Shown here: in pieces, positions 31,967 to 39,766 of the stretch | Position numbering within the stretch: position 1 is the first letter of the stretch | How the letters are laid out: each line of letters opens with the position of its first letter | Assembly (NCBI RefSeq): GCF_029948125.1 | Contig: NZ_JASAMB010000007.1 | Location: 186,001 to 250,000 of the forward strand | Source of the DNA: Catellatospora sp. KI3 | GTDB taxonomy: Bacteria > Actinomycetota > Actinomycetes > Mycobacteriales > Micromonosporaceae | DNA length: 64,000 nt | Direction: 5' to 3' | Translations under genes and position numbers: made by a program | The notes under the pieces: model-generated | Seen by the model: the letters and a program-made list of their open reading frames with translations, nothing else | What the model was told of the DNA's origin: nothing | Databases searched by the model: none

Positions 31967-32188
31967 CTACAGCGGGTCAAGCCCTTCTTCGGAAGGGCTT
32001 TCCTCGTCTTCGGGCACGGTGTCAAGGCCCATAGTCAGCGAAAAGTCAGCGAGGGCATCGCGAACCCGCCGGCCCTGATCGCCCGAGTGGTGCGTGTAGC
32101 GGTTCAAGAGTGTCGATGCCTGCTCTCGTCGGGTCCGCTGGTCACGGGCCGATGGGCCGCGGGCGGGTCCGCCCGGCCACCGTTCCAC
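31967..32188 (-). pseudogene. C-terminal remnant of a tyrosine integrase
   Basis: A minus-strand frame ends with STLLNRYTHHSGDQGRRVRDALADF, split here only for length: STLLNRYTHHSGDQ then GRRVRDALADF. The RYTHH segment looks like the catalytic-tyrosine end of phage-type integrases. The frame stops five bases from the 3' end of tRNA-Val, the usual place of an int gene next to attL. The region before about residue 25 shows no integrase sequence, and codons such as ACA, TTG and GCA are unlike the neighbours. I read it as the end of a decayed integrative element; it could instead be chance coding. Confidence 0.5.
31979..32000 (+). terminator. UUCG-tetraloop terminator of tRNA-Val
   Basis: AAGCCCTTC and GAAGGGCTT form a perfect 9-bp stem closed by TTCG, followed by TCCTCGTCTT. 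It lies inside the integrase-like remnant on the other strand. Confidence 0.75.
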
Positions 32189-32299
32189 GACCCACGCCTG
32201 ACAAATCCCGGCGCGGGTCGTATCCCGGAACGCGCGGAAAGGGCGCAGGAGCCTGTCCGCTCCCGCGCCCTGACCGTCAGCGTGCCCCTCGTCCAGCCG

Positions 32300-33667
32300 T
32301 CACGCGGCCTTCACGAAGTACTGTGCGGCCGATCCGTTGCAATCCCAGATCTGCAGTCGCGCGCCGTCCGCTGTCGAGCCTGACGGGGAGTCCAGGCACT
32401 TGTTGGAGTTCGGGTTGCGCAACCGGTTGCCTTCCTGGACCCAGTTCTGTGCGCCGGTGCCGTTGCAGTCCCAGAGCTGCACCAGCGTGCCGTTGGCCGT
32501 ACCCGCGCCGTTGACGTCGAGGCACCGGCCCAGCGTCCGCAGGGTCTGGCCGTTCCAGCTCCACTGCTGGTCCTGCGAAACAGCAGGCCCCTGGCACGTC
32601 CACAGCTGCACGGCCGCGCCGTTGCCGCCCGTGTCGTTTCCGGCCACGTCCACGCACTTGCCGCCCGGCCCGTTGATCTGCGTCGCGGATCCGCCCGTGC
32701 CCCCGCCGTCCTGGTAGTAGCGCACATAGTCGATCAATGCGGTGAGCGGGAACTGGCCCTGCACGGGGTTCTGTCCGGGGTAGGTGCCGCCCAGCGCCAG
32801 GTTGAAGATGAGGTGGAACGGCTTGCGGAACTCCTCCAATGTCGCCGGTGTCGTGTCGATCACGTGCGTCTGCGTACCGTCGACGTACCAGCGGATCTGC
32901 GCGGGCGTCCACTCGATCGCATAGACATGGAAGGCCGCGGCGTTGTTGACGGCGGGGTTCGCGACGTAGTTGGCGTTCTGACCCGCTGTCCACGGGAACA
33001 CGCCGGTCCGCACATCCCAGAAGATGTTGTTCGTCACGGTCGCGTTCGCGTTCGCGTGTTCCATGATGTCGACCTCGCCGCAACTGGCCCAGTTGGTGGG
33101 CAGGCGGTCGTAGTAGGTCTGCGCCGGGTTGTAGGCGCTCGTGGACGACTCGTCGCACGAGTCGCCGAGCATCCAGAAAGCCGGCCACGAGCCCGTGGCG
33201 GTGGGGAGCGCCATGCGCGCCTCGATGCGGCCGTACTGGAAGGACCTCTTCGTGTCCGTCGTCATGCGGCACGACGTCTGGTAGAAGTTGCGGCCGTTGA
33301 CCACGATGGGCGTCGTGAGCCAGTTGGCGCGCATCACGAGGTTGCCGCCGGACTGCGAGCAGTTCTCGGGGCGGTACCACTCCCACTCGCCGTTGCCCCA
33401 GCCGTCGAAAGTATTGAGGCCGGGGTTTAGGCCGTTGCCGACGTTGTAATTCCAGTTGGCGCTGCTGGGAGCGCCGGACCCGTTGAACTCGTCGGCCCAC
33501 ACGAGGCTCCACGCGGCGTGTGCGGGCTGCTGCTGGACGACCGCGCTGCCGACGAATGCAGTGACGGCCGCGGTGAGGACGATCATGAGGCGCCGGCCGC
33601 GTGACAGCGCTCGGCTCACAGTGCGGCCACGGGGCATGTGAGGTGCGCGTTCTTGTTGAATCTCCAC
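32300..33667 (-). CDS. Secreted GH16 beta-glucanase with ricin-B (CBM13) lectin domain
   Basis: 455 residues. There is a signal peptide ending QPAHA near residue 51. The GH16 domain spans about 52-305 with EVDIMEH, where Glu198 is the nucleophile and Glu203 the acid/base, and with WPAFWMLG upstream. A Gly/Thr linker leads to a ricin-B trefoil (about 325-455) with QLWTCQG, QLWDCNG and QIWDCNG repeats of the QxW type. GH16 enzymes with this ExDxxE motif cut beta-1,3 or mixed-linkage glucans. I chose the GTG at 33667 because AGAAGGG lies upstream; the ATG at 33637 lacks a ribosome site. A LacI-type operator precedes it. Confidence 0.9.
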   Translation of the reverse strand: MEIQQERAPHMPRGRTVSRALSRGRRLMIVLTAAVTAFVGSAVVQQQPAHAAWSLVWADEFNGSGAPSSANWNYNVGNGLNPGLNTFDGWGNGEWEWYRPENCSQSGGNLVMRANWLTTPIVVNGRNFYQTSCRMTTDTKRSFQYGRIEARMALPTATGSWPAFWMLGDSCDESSTSAYNPAQTYYDRLPTNWASCGEVDIMEHANANATVTNNIFWDVRTGVFPWTAGQNANYVANPAVNNAAAFHVYAIEWTPAQIRWYVDGTQTHVIDTTPATLEEFRKPFHLIFNLALGGTYPGQNPVQGQFPLTALIDYVRYYQDGGGTGGSATQINGPGGKCVDVAGNDTGGNGAAVQLWTCQGPAVSQDQQWSWNGQTLRTLGRCLDVNGAGTANGTLVQLWDCNGTGAQNWVQEGNRLRNPNSNKCLDSPSGSTADGARLQIWDCNGSAAQYFVKAA

Positions 33668-33744
33668 AGCGATGTGCCCTTCTCGAGTAGGGGCGGCGGT
33701 GGTGCGATTGGCGGAAATGCCTGTTCGAGTCCCACGTGGCAGAC

Positions 33745-33760
33745 GTGAGAGCGCTCTCAC
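33745..33760 (-). promoter_or_regulatory. LacI-family operator
   Basis: GTGAGAGCGCTCTCAC is a perfect 16-base palindrome with the central GAGCGCTC of CebR/CelR-type operators that repress polysaccharide hydrolase genes. It lies where the GH16 transcript would start, so binding would block initiation. No LacI-family gene is in the window. Confidence 0.7.
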
Positions 33761-33790
33761 ATGGTGCGTGACTGGAAACCTTGTTGTCAA
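33761..33790 (-). promoter_or_regulatory. Promoter of the GH16 gene
   Basis: On the minus strand TTGACA (33790-33785) is a perfect -35. An 18-base spacer leads to CACCAT (33766-33761), a weak -10 that abuts the palindromic operator. Confidence 0.55.
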
Positions 33791-34410
33791 TAACCTGCCA
33801 TGCCAAAGCAACGAATTCGCGCATTGATCAGCTGGTCTAGATCACCATTGATGCTCGGTGACCACCGCTGACAGCACGTCGGAGTGGGTGGTTGATTGAG
33901 TGGCTATGCAGACGCATACCGACGGACGGCCACGGAGCCTGTGGACGGTTTCGGCTGGTGGACCTCTCCATGCAGCCTGGGTCTCGAACCAAGGTGTTAC
34001 GTTCGGGACGAAGAGGTCGTCAGTTCAACACCCTCGGACCCGCAAGGCTTACGTGACCTTCAGCGGCTACAAGCGCCGAAGCCCCCACTGGCGTCGTCGC
34101 ACGGAGCAAGGTCCTGCAGCGTAGCCTCTATCGAGTGACCAAATAGACACCGCGAGACGGCATTAAGTATTCACAGGGCCGGGTTCGCATGGCGCTGAGT
34201 GTGACGGTTGGCCCTGAACCGGGGAATGCGGTTCGGATTCTGCCGAGTATGGTCCACCAGCTCAGAGGGAAATCCCAGCGATGGACGTGCCCTCTTCTCG
34301 TGTTCGAGTGTCTAACCTCTATGGACCCTGCCTCGCCACACCTGCTGGCTTGCGTCGCGTGACTCTCCGGTCGCGCGTGTCGTCGTCCGTAGCCGTTGGT
34401 GCTGAACGTG
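33791..34410. other. Intergenic region without a convincing gene
   Basis: About 620 bases of lower GC than the surroundings with frames broken by stops on both strands. Around 33985-34060 the text GGTTCTCG-like, GGGACGAAGAGGTCGTC and AGTTCAAC looks like the T-arm end of a tRNA, but no acceptor stem closes, so I do not call a tRNA. It may be debris of the element marked by the integrase remnant. Confidence 0.4.
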
Positions 34411-34445
34411 AGATGCCCGGCCGGTCCGCGACCGGCCGGGCATCT
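34411..34445 (-). terminator. Perfect 16-bp hairpin terminator
   Basis: AGATGCCCGGCCGGTC and its exact complement enclose a CGC loop. It lies just after the stop of the large secreted protein gene. Confidence 0.75.
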
Positions 34446-34462
34446 GTCTGCTACGCCGTCGC

Positions 34463-36865
34463 CTACGCTCCGGCCACGTGCGAGATCTGGTAGGCCGCAT
34501 CGACCGCGTCGGCCTCCAGCACCACCGTCACCGGCCCGGCAGGCAGAGTGCACGTGATACTGCGGTTGACCGATGGCGAGCCCAGGTACCCGCACCACAC
34601 GATCCCGTTGGCGTCCACCACGGTGAAGCCGGCGTCACCGGTGCCCGAGGTCCGGGTGTAGGTGAAGACCTCCTTCGCGCCGTGCTGGTCGGCAGGAACC
34701 GAGAAGCAGGCGGCGAAGTGGTCATGGCTGGTCGTGATCGACGTGCCCGTGGCGCCCTGAGGCAGCACGGCACAGGAGTTGGTCCCGCTCACCCGGGGGA
34801 AGCTCACGGTGTAGCCGCCGACCGGGTTGCCGTTGGCGCCGGTCATGACCGCGTAGAACGGTGCTGCTCCGGTGAGCTCGCACGAGTACTGCCGAAGCGA
34901 GTAGGTGGAGTCGCACACGTAGTTTCCGTCCGCGTCCACCACGGCCACCAAGGGCCGCCCAGCACCGGTCGCGTCACCCGGCAGCACCTCCATGATCCTC
35001 GCGCCCGCGGGGCTGGCCAGTTGCACGCAGTCGAACTGGGCCGGCGAATCGAAGTGCCCCCGGTATGCCCCCAGCGCCCCGAGGTCGTCGGAGACCTGGG
35101 CACAGCCAGACGGCACCGTCGGCAGCACCGCCAGGGCGTACTGGTAATCCTCGTCGAGGACGCTGCTAGGCACCGAACCGTTGAGGACCATGGTGTAGCT
35201 GCCGTCTGCGGGGAACGTACACATCTGTGTGGTGCAGACCTTGCTCCCCGCAGCGTCGTAGATCTGGCCGTAGGCCTCATAACCCTCGGCGGTCACGGGC
35301 TTGATCCGGTAGTTGCCGGCCGCCGGGATCTGCAGCACTCGGCACCGGTTACCGGCCACTGCGCTGGCCGGGGCGGCGTTGTAGGGACCCGGCGTCACCG
35401 TCGGGCACCCGGCCGGCTCGTTGAGTCGGCGTACCTGCAGCTTGTAGGTCAGATCGGTGCTCCCGCTGTCCCAGTTGCGAAGGTAGGACAGCACCCGGTA
35501 GGTCCCGTCGGCCGGCAGTCGGCAACCGTCCTCTTCGGAGTGGCCGGTGCAGACGAGCGTGCCGGAGTCGTCGACGAGCAGCGCGAGCGCCTCGTTGTAC
35601 GCCGTCGGTGCGACGTAGGTGAGGATCCGGTCGCCCGCCCGCCCCGTCACCGGTACGCAGTTGATCTGCACCGGCGACGTGACGTGGAGCACGAGCGCCG
35701 GCTGGTCCCAGGACGTGGCGACGGCCGAACCGCAGCCCGCGTCGGCGGACAGGTTCGTGATCCCCAGCTTGTAGGTGAGCGAGGGCTCCCAACCCTGGTT
35801 CTGCACGACCATCGTGTACTTCCCGGCCGTCGGCAACGGACAGCCGTTGGCGTTGCTGTACTTCTCGCAGACCTGCTGACCGGCGTTGTCGTAGATCCAC
35901 CACCACAGGAACTGGTCCTCGAACTGGCTGAAGCGTACGCCGACGACTTCGGCGCTCGCGACGGTCAGCTGGTGGCAGCCGATCCGGCTGGTGACGGTCC
36001 CGGCGGCCACGGCGCTGCCCTGGTCGCCGAAGGGGCCGGCCGTCACCGCCGGGCAGCCGACGGAGTTCGAGATCCGCGGCAGGTAGAGCGTGTACGCCGC
36101 CTCGTTGCCGTAGAACTCGTGCAGGAACAGGCGATACGGGCCGGGTTGGCTGAGCGTGCAGTTCGTGGTGTACCGAATGAAGCAGACCGGTTGGTATTGC
36201 GCGTCCAGGATGGGCCCTTGAACGTCACCGCCGCCGGGAGCGGACAGGTAGAGCACCGAATCCTGCGGCTGGTTGAACGAGTAGCACCGACCCGCTGAAC
36301 CCTTCGGCAACGTGCTTGCCGCGCCCGGCGAGGCGAAGGAGAAGAACGAGTCCGCGAGCGCGGAGCAGGTCGACGGCGTACGCATCGACTCGACCGAGAT
36401 CGAGTAGTTGCCGCTTCCGCCGAAGTACAGCCAGGCCGTCAGCGTATAGAGCCCGGCCGCACCGAGCCGGCACGAACCGGAGTCAGTGGTGACGCTGCAG
36501 ACGACGTTTCCACGCGAGTCGGCGATCGAGGCACTTACCCAGTCCCCGGAGGAGCGGCCGAGCAGGGTGTAGAGGGTGTCGTTGGCCACGCTTGTATGGA
36601 TCTTGAAAAGATCCTTGCGTGTACCCGTGATGGAGGGGCAGACGACGACCGCGCCGAGCGCCAGGTTGCCGCCGCACCGTGTCGCGGAGGCGTCGACCTC
36701 TGCCGTGGTAACGGCGCTGGCCGCCGGTGCGGCGGCGTTGGCCGCCGCGGTGCCGTTGACTGTGGGCGGCCGGACGGCGGCGGCCGACGCTGATGCGGGC
36801 AGGAGTGGCAGCAAAGCCGCCAGTAGTCCGCCGGCGGCGCCGGCGGCCAGGGAACGCAATCTCAT
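34463..36865 (-). CDS. Large secreted cysteine-rich repeat protein
   Basis: 800 residues. The ATG at 36865 has GGGGAG upstream and begins a signal peptide (RLRSLAAGAAGGLLAALLPLLPASASA). The mature part is built from about seven units of 95-115 residues, each with a CP or C(A/R)x start, a TVASAEVVGVRF-like strand, and a QQVC/VCxT...C.LP..G.YT(M/L) block. These look like PPC-type beta-sandwiches with one or two disulphides each. There is no catalytic motif and no membrane anchor, so it is probably released. Base composition is somewhat lower in GC than its neighbours. Function is unknown; surface adhesion or binding is a guess. Confidence 0.75.
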   Translation of the reverse strand: MRLRSLAAGAAGGLLAALLPLLPASASAAAVRPPTVNGTAAANAAAPAASAVTTAEVDASATRCGGNLALGAVVVCPSITGTRKDLFKIHTSVANDTLYTLLGRSSGDWVSASIADSRGNVVCSVTTDSGSCRLGAAGLYTLTAWLYFGGSGNYSISVESMRTPSTCSALADSFFSFASPGAASTLPKGSAGRCYSFNQPQDSVLYLSAPGGGDVQGPILDAQYQPVCFIRYTTNCTLSQPGPYRLFLHEFYGNEAAYTLYLPRISNSVGCPAVTAGPFGDQGSAVAAGTVTSRIGCHQLTVASAEVVGVRFSQFEDQFLWWWIYDNAGQQVCEKYSNANGCPLPTAGKYTMVVQNQGWEPSLTYKLGITNLSADAGCGSAVATSWDQPALVLHVTSPVQINCVPVTGRAGDRILTYVAPTAYNEALALLVDDSGTLVCTGHSEEDGCRLPADGTYRVLSYLRNWDSGSTDLTYKLQVRRLNEPAGCPTVTPGPYNAAPASAVAGNRCRVLQIPAAGNYRIKPVTAEGYEAYGQIYDAAGSKVCTTQMCTFPADGSYTMVLNGSVPSSVLDEDYQYALAVLPTVPSGCAQVSDDLGALGAYRGHFDSPAQFDCVQLASPAGARIMEVLPGDATGAGRPLVAVVDADGNYVCDSTYSLRQYSCELTGAAPFYAVMTGANGNPVGGYTVSFPRVSGTNSCAVLPQGATGTSITTSHDHFAACFSVPADQHGAKEVFTYTRTSGTGDAGFTVVDANGIVWCGYLGSPSVNRSITCTLPAGPVTVVLEADAVDAAYQISHVAGA

Positions 36866-37222
36866 GTGGACTCCCCGTACGCAACTCAACCGCGATGTGC
36901 GGTATCGCGGAAGCATCGTGCCACGGCACAACAATCGCCACTGTCCCGTTCGTGGCCGGCCGTGGACTGTCGCGCCTCACGTATGGGTGAAAGACCAGGG
37001 CCTGGCGCTCGCGAGGTCAGCAGGGTCACCACCTGGTCCGGGTCCTCGTGGAAGCAGTCCCTGACTGAACATCCTTTGCTATCGATCGACCGGCTGAAAC
37101 GACCCAGCGGTGTCGCTCCGGCGAGACCTGGGACGTAACCGTGCTGGCACTCCCGGCGTAGTCGATCAGGAAAGCTGATACCGGGGCGGTAGGTGCCGGG
37201 TACGAAACTCGTGCTGGCGGGT
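36866..37222. other. Intergenic region with possible transposase debris
   Basis: No intact gene. On the minus strand near 37040-37110 a frame reads ERHRWVVSAGRSIAKDVQ, which faintly recalls the C-terminal RRWVVERT...RRLAKD block of IS5-type transposases with an internal loss. No terminal repeats are visible, so I do not call a mobile element. Confidence 0.35.
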
Positions 37223-37250
37223 TGTCGGATTCGGGGCGGGTCGTTCGTAG
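37223..37250 (+). promoter_or_regulatory. ECF-type promoter, TGTCGG-17-CGTAG
   Basis: TGTCGG (37223-37228) and CGTAG (37246-37250) are 17 bases apart, 50 bases before the YCII/DGPF gene. ECF42-group sigma factors are reported to use a TGTCGA -35 and a CG-rich -10 at genes of this protein family. The match is close but not exact, and no ECF42 gene is in the window. Confidence 0.5.
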
Positions 37251-37299
37251 AGAAGGTGAGAGGCGGCTGGACCAGGCCGCCGGTACGGAGGAGTCTGAG

Positions 37300-37668
37300 A
37301 TGACGCGGTATCTGATCTCGTTCGACGACGGCGCGATGGACCACATCCCCGCCGAGGACTTCCCCGACGTGGGCAAGGCCGCGCACGCGGTGGTCCAGGA
37401 GGCCGTGAACGCCGGCGTATGGGTCTTCGGCGCCGGCCTCGAACGCCAGCGGGCGAGCATCGTGGCCACCGACGGGCTGGTCGTGGACGGCCCGTACCCG
37501 GAGACCAAGGAGGTCATCGGCGGGTTCGTGGTCGTCGACGTTCCCTCCCGCGAGGAGGCGCTGGGGTGGGCTGCGAAGTTCGCCGCCGGTTGCCGCTGCG
37601 CGCAGGAGGTCCGCGAGCTCCTGCCCGATCCCGAGCTGGACGAGATGCTCCGCCGGGCCGCCCGGTGA
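37300..37668 (+). CDS. YCII-related (DGPF-type) protein
   Basis: 122 residues with GGAGGAG before the ATG at 37300. The ferredoxin-like YCII fold is clear: MTRYLISFDDGA, then VVDGPYPETKEVIGGFVVVDVPSREEALGWAAKF. The DGPY segment is a variant of the DGPF motif. These proteins often stand next to ECF42 sigma genes; here only the promoter type hints at that link. The reaction is unknown. It ends four bases before the end of the convergent kdpE gene. Confidence 0.88.
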   Translation: MTRYLISFDDGAMDHIPAEDFPDVGKAAHAVVQEAVNAGVWVFGAGLERQRASIVATDGLVVDGPYPETKEVIGGFVVVDVPSREEALGWAAKFAAGCRCAQEVRELLPDPELDEMLRRAAR

Positions 37669-37672
37669 TGCG

Positions 37673-38362
37673 CTAGGGGGCGTCGTCCGGGGCGAACCGG
37701 TAGCCGAGGCCGGGTTCCGTCCGTAGGTAGCGGGGGCGGCTGGGATCCGGTTCGAGTTTGCGGCGCAGGTTGGCCAGGTGGACCCGCAGGTAGTTGGTCT
37801 CGTTCTCGTACCGGGGCCCCCACACCTCGTGCAGGAGGTGCTGCTGGGTGACGAGCCGGTCGGGGTTGCGGGCGAGGATCTCCAGCAGGTGCCATTCGGT
37901 CGGGGTGAGCCGGATCTCGGTGCCGTCGGCGCGGGTGATGCGCTTGGCCGCCAGGTCGATGGTGAAGCTGCCGGTACGGACCACGGGTGCTTCCCCGGCC
38001 GGGGCGGCCCGGCGCAGCCCGGCCCGTACCCGGGCGAGCAGTTCGCCCATGGAGAACGGTTTGGTGATGTAGTCGTCGGCACCGGCGTCGAGGGCGTCGA
38101 TCTTCGTCGGTTCGGTGTGCCGGGCGGACAGCACGATGATCGGAGTGCTGGTCCACCCGCGCAGGCTCTCGACGATGGTGATGCCGTCGGCGTCGGGCAG
38201 GCCGAGGTCGATGATGGCCAGGTCCGGCGGGCTGTGGCTGGCGACGGCGAGCGCCGTGGCCGCGTCGTGGGCGAGCAGGACCTCGTGGCCGCGGGCCGTC
38301 AGGGCGATACGCAGCGCTTTGAGCAGTTGCCTGTCGTCGTCGACGACCAGGATGCGGCTCAT
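37673..38362 (-). CDS. kdpE: KdpE-type OmpR-family response regulator
   Basis: 229 residues. The receiver domain has the acidic pocket VVDDD at 6-10, the phosphoacceptor Asp52 in IIDLGLPD, Thr/Ser in VLSAR, and Lys in TKPFSM. The C-terminal winged helix has LTPTEWHLLEILARNPDRLVT, LLHEVWGPRYENETNYLRVHLANLRRKLEPDP and TEPGLGYRF, matching KdpE. KdpE normally drives kdpFABC at low potassium. Here it is third in an operon with a KimA-type transporter, and its ATG overlaps the kinase stop by four bases. Confidence 0.92.
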   Translation of the reverse strand: MSRILVVDDDRQLLKALRIALTARGHEVLLAHDAATALAVASHSPPDLAIIDLGLPDADGITIVESLRGWTSTPIIVLSARHTEPTKIDALDAGADDYITKPFSMGELLARVRAGLRRAAPAGEAPVVRTGSFTIDLAAKRITRADGTEIRLTPTEWHLLEILARNPDRLVTQQHLLHEVWGPRYENETNYLRVHLANLRRKLEPDPSRPRYLRTEPGLGYRFAPDDAP

Positions 38363-39765
38363 GACGGCGCCCTGGGCAGGGTGATGGTCATGGTGAGGCC
38401 GCCGCCGGGGGTGTCGGTGGGGGTCAGGGTGCCGGACATGGCTTCGGTGAAGCCTCGGGCGATGGCCAGTCCGAGGCCGAGTCCGGTGTCGGAGGCGTCG
38501 TCGAGGCGCTGGAACGGGGCGAAGACCAGTTCGCGCTGCTCGGCGGGGATGCCGGGGCCGTGGTCGACGACCTGGAGCCGGATCCGCGCGGCGGACGCTT
38601 CGGCGCGTACCTCGATCGCTGCTCCGTGGGGGCTGACCCGCTGGGCGTTGATGATCAGGTTGGCCAGGACCCGTTCCAGCAGGCCCGGGTCGGCCAGGGC
38701 GAGTGGCAGGTCGTCGCCGACGGCGACGGTGACCGTACCGGGGTCCGGCAGGTGCAGCAGGGTGGCGGCGACGACCTCGTCGAGGGCGATGGGGCGCGCG
38801 TCGACGCTGAGGGCCCCGGCTTGCAGGCGGCTGAGGGCGAGCAGGTTCTCGACGAGTTCGCTCATGCGGTCCGCGGACTCCTCGACCGTGGACAGCAGCT
38901 CCTGCTGCTGCTCCGGGGTGAGGGGCAGGTCGGGGTCGCGCAGGCTGGAGACGCCCGCCTTGATGCCGGCCAGCGGCGTACGCAGGTCATGGCCGACGGC
39001 GGCGAGCAGGGCGGCGCGCAGCCGGTCCACCTCGGCCAGCTGCTGCGCCTTGTCCGCCTGCTCGGCGAGGCGCTGGGCCTGCAGCGCGCGGGCGACGGCG
39101 GTGGCCAGGCGGCGCAGGAACCTCGGGTCCGGCGCCAGCACCGGCGGGCCGCCGACCACCAGCTCCAGCGCGGGGCCGGCGGGGACGGTCAGGGCGGGGT
39201 GCGAGCCGGGCGCCCTTCCGGCGGTGGCGACCACGGTCCGCCGGCCGTCGACGGTTTCGACCAGGGCCGCCGAGTCCATCTGCAGCGTGTCGCGGATGTT
39301 CTCGAGCAGGCTGGTCAGCGAGGTCTCCTTGATCGGATCGGCGGTGATGCGGGCCAGCAGTGTCGCTTCGATGCCGGAGCGCGCGGCGGCGGCGCGCTGC
39401 CGGGCGGCCACGTCGACCGCGACGCTGACCGTGACGGCGACGGCGACGTAGACCAGCAGCGTGATGAGGTTGTCGGGGTCGTCGACGGTCAGGGTGTGGT
39501 ACGGCGGGACGAAGAAGAAGTTGACCAGGATGTCGGAGGCGACGGCGGCGGCCAGGGCGGGCCAGAGCCCGCCGATGACCGCCACCGCCACGACCGCGGC
39601 GAGGTAGAGCAGCACGACGCTGGCCAGGGCGAGCGTGTCGCGCAGCGGCACCAGGATCGCGGTGAGCAGCGCCAGCCCCGCCGCGGCCAGGAGCGCGGCG
39701 ACCAGGCGGCGGTGGCCTCGGCCGGGTGCCGGGTCCGCCCTCGGCTGGGTGCTCATGGTGCTCAC
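38359..39765 (-). CDS. KdpD-like sensor histidine kinase lacking the N-terminal KdpD/Usp domains
   Basis: 468 residues against about 850-900 for full KdpD. It starts with the DUF4118 four-helix membrane domain (about 20-105; FFFVPPYHTLTVDDPDN is the KdpD signature), then a GAF-like region, HisKA with VGHDLRTPLAGIK near residue 250, and the HATPase with LANLIINAQRVSP, DHGPGIP and GLGLGLAIARG. The cytoplasmic KdpD sensor and universal-stress domains that normally precede the membrane part are missing. The GTG at 39765 lies one base after the transporter stop; an ATG at 39756 is also possible. Confidence 0.9.
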   Translation of the reverse strand: MSTMSTQPRADPAPGRGHRRLVAALLAAAGLALLTAILVPLRDTLALASVVLLYLAAVVAVAVIGGLWPALAAAVASDILVNFFFVPPYHTLTVDDPDNLITLLVYVAVAVTVSVAVDVAARQRAAAARSGIEATLLARITADPIKETSLTSLLENIRDTLQMDSAALVETVDGRRTVVATAGRAPGSHPALTVPAGPALELVVGGPPVLAPDPRFLRRLATAVARALQAQRLAEQADKAQQLAEVDRLRAALLAAVGHDLRTPLAGIKAGVSSLRDPDLPLTPEQQQELLSTVEESADRMSELVENLLALSRLQAGALSVDARPIALDEVVAATLLHLPDPGTVTVAVGDDLPLALADPGLLERVLANLIINAQRVSPHGAAIEVRAEASAARIRLQVVDHGPGIPAEQRELVFAPFQRLDDASDTGLGLGLAIARGFTEAMSGTLTPTDTPGGGLTMTITLPRAPS

Positions 39766-39766
39766 G

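Noticed and set aside
32277-33824. Alternative minus-strand frame across the GH16 gene
   Set aside because: It is out of frame with the GH16 and ricin-B motifs and consists of Arg/His/Pro-rich text typical of shadow frames.
37026-37140. Possible IS5-type transposase end (HRWVV...RSIAKD)
   Set aside because: The match is short, needs an internal deletion, and no inverted repeats or target duplication are visible.
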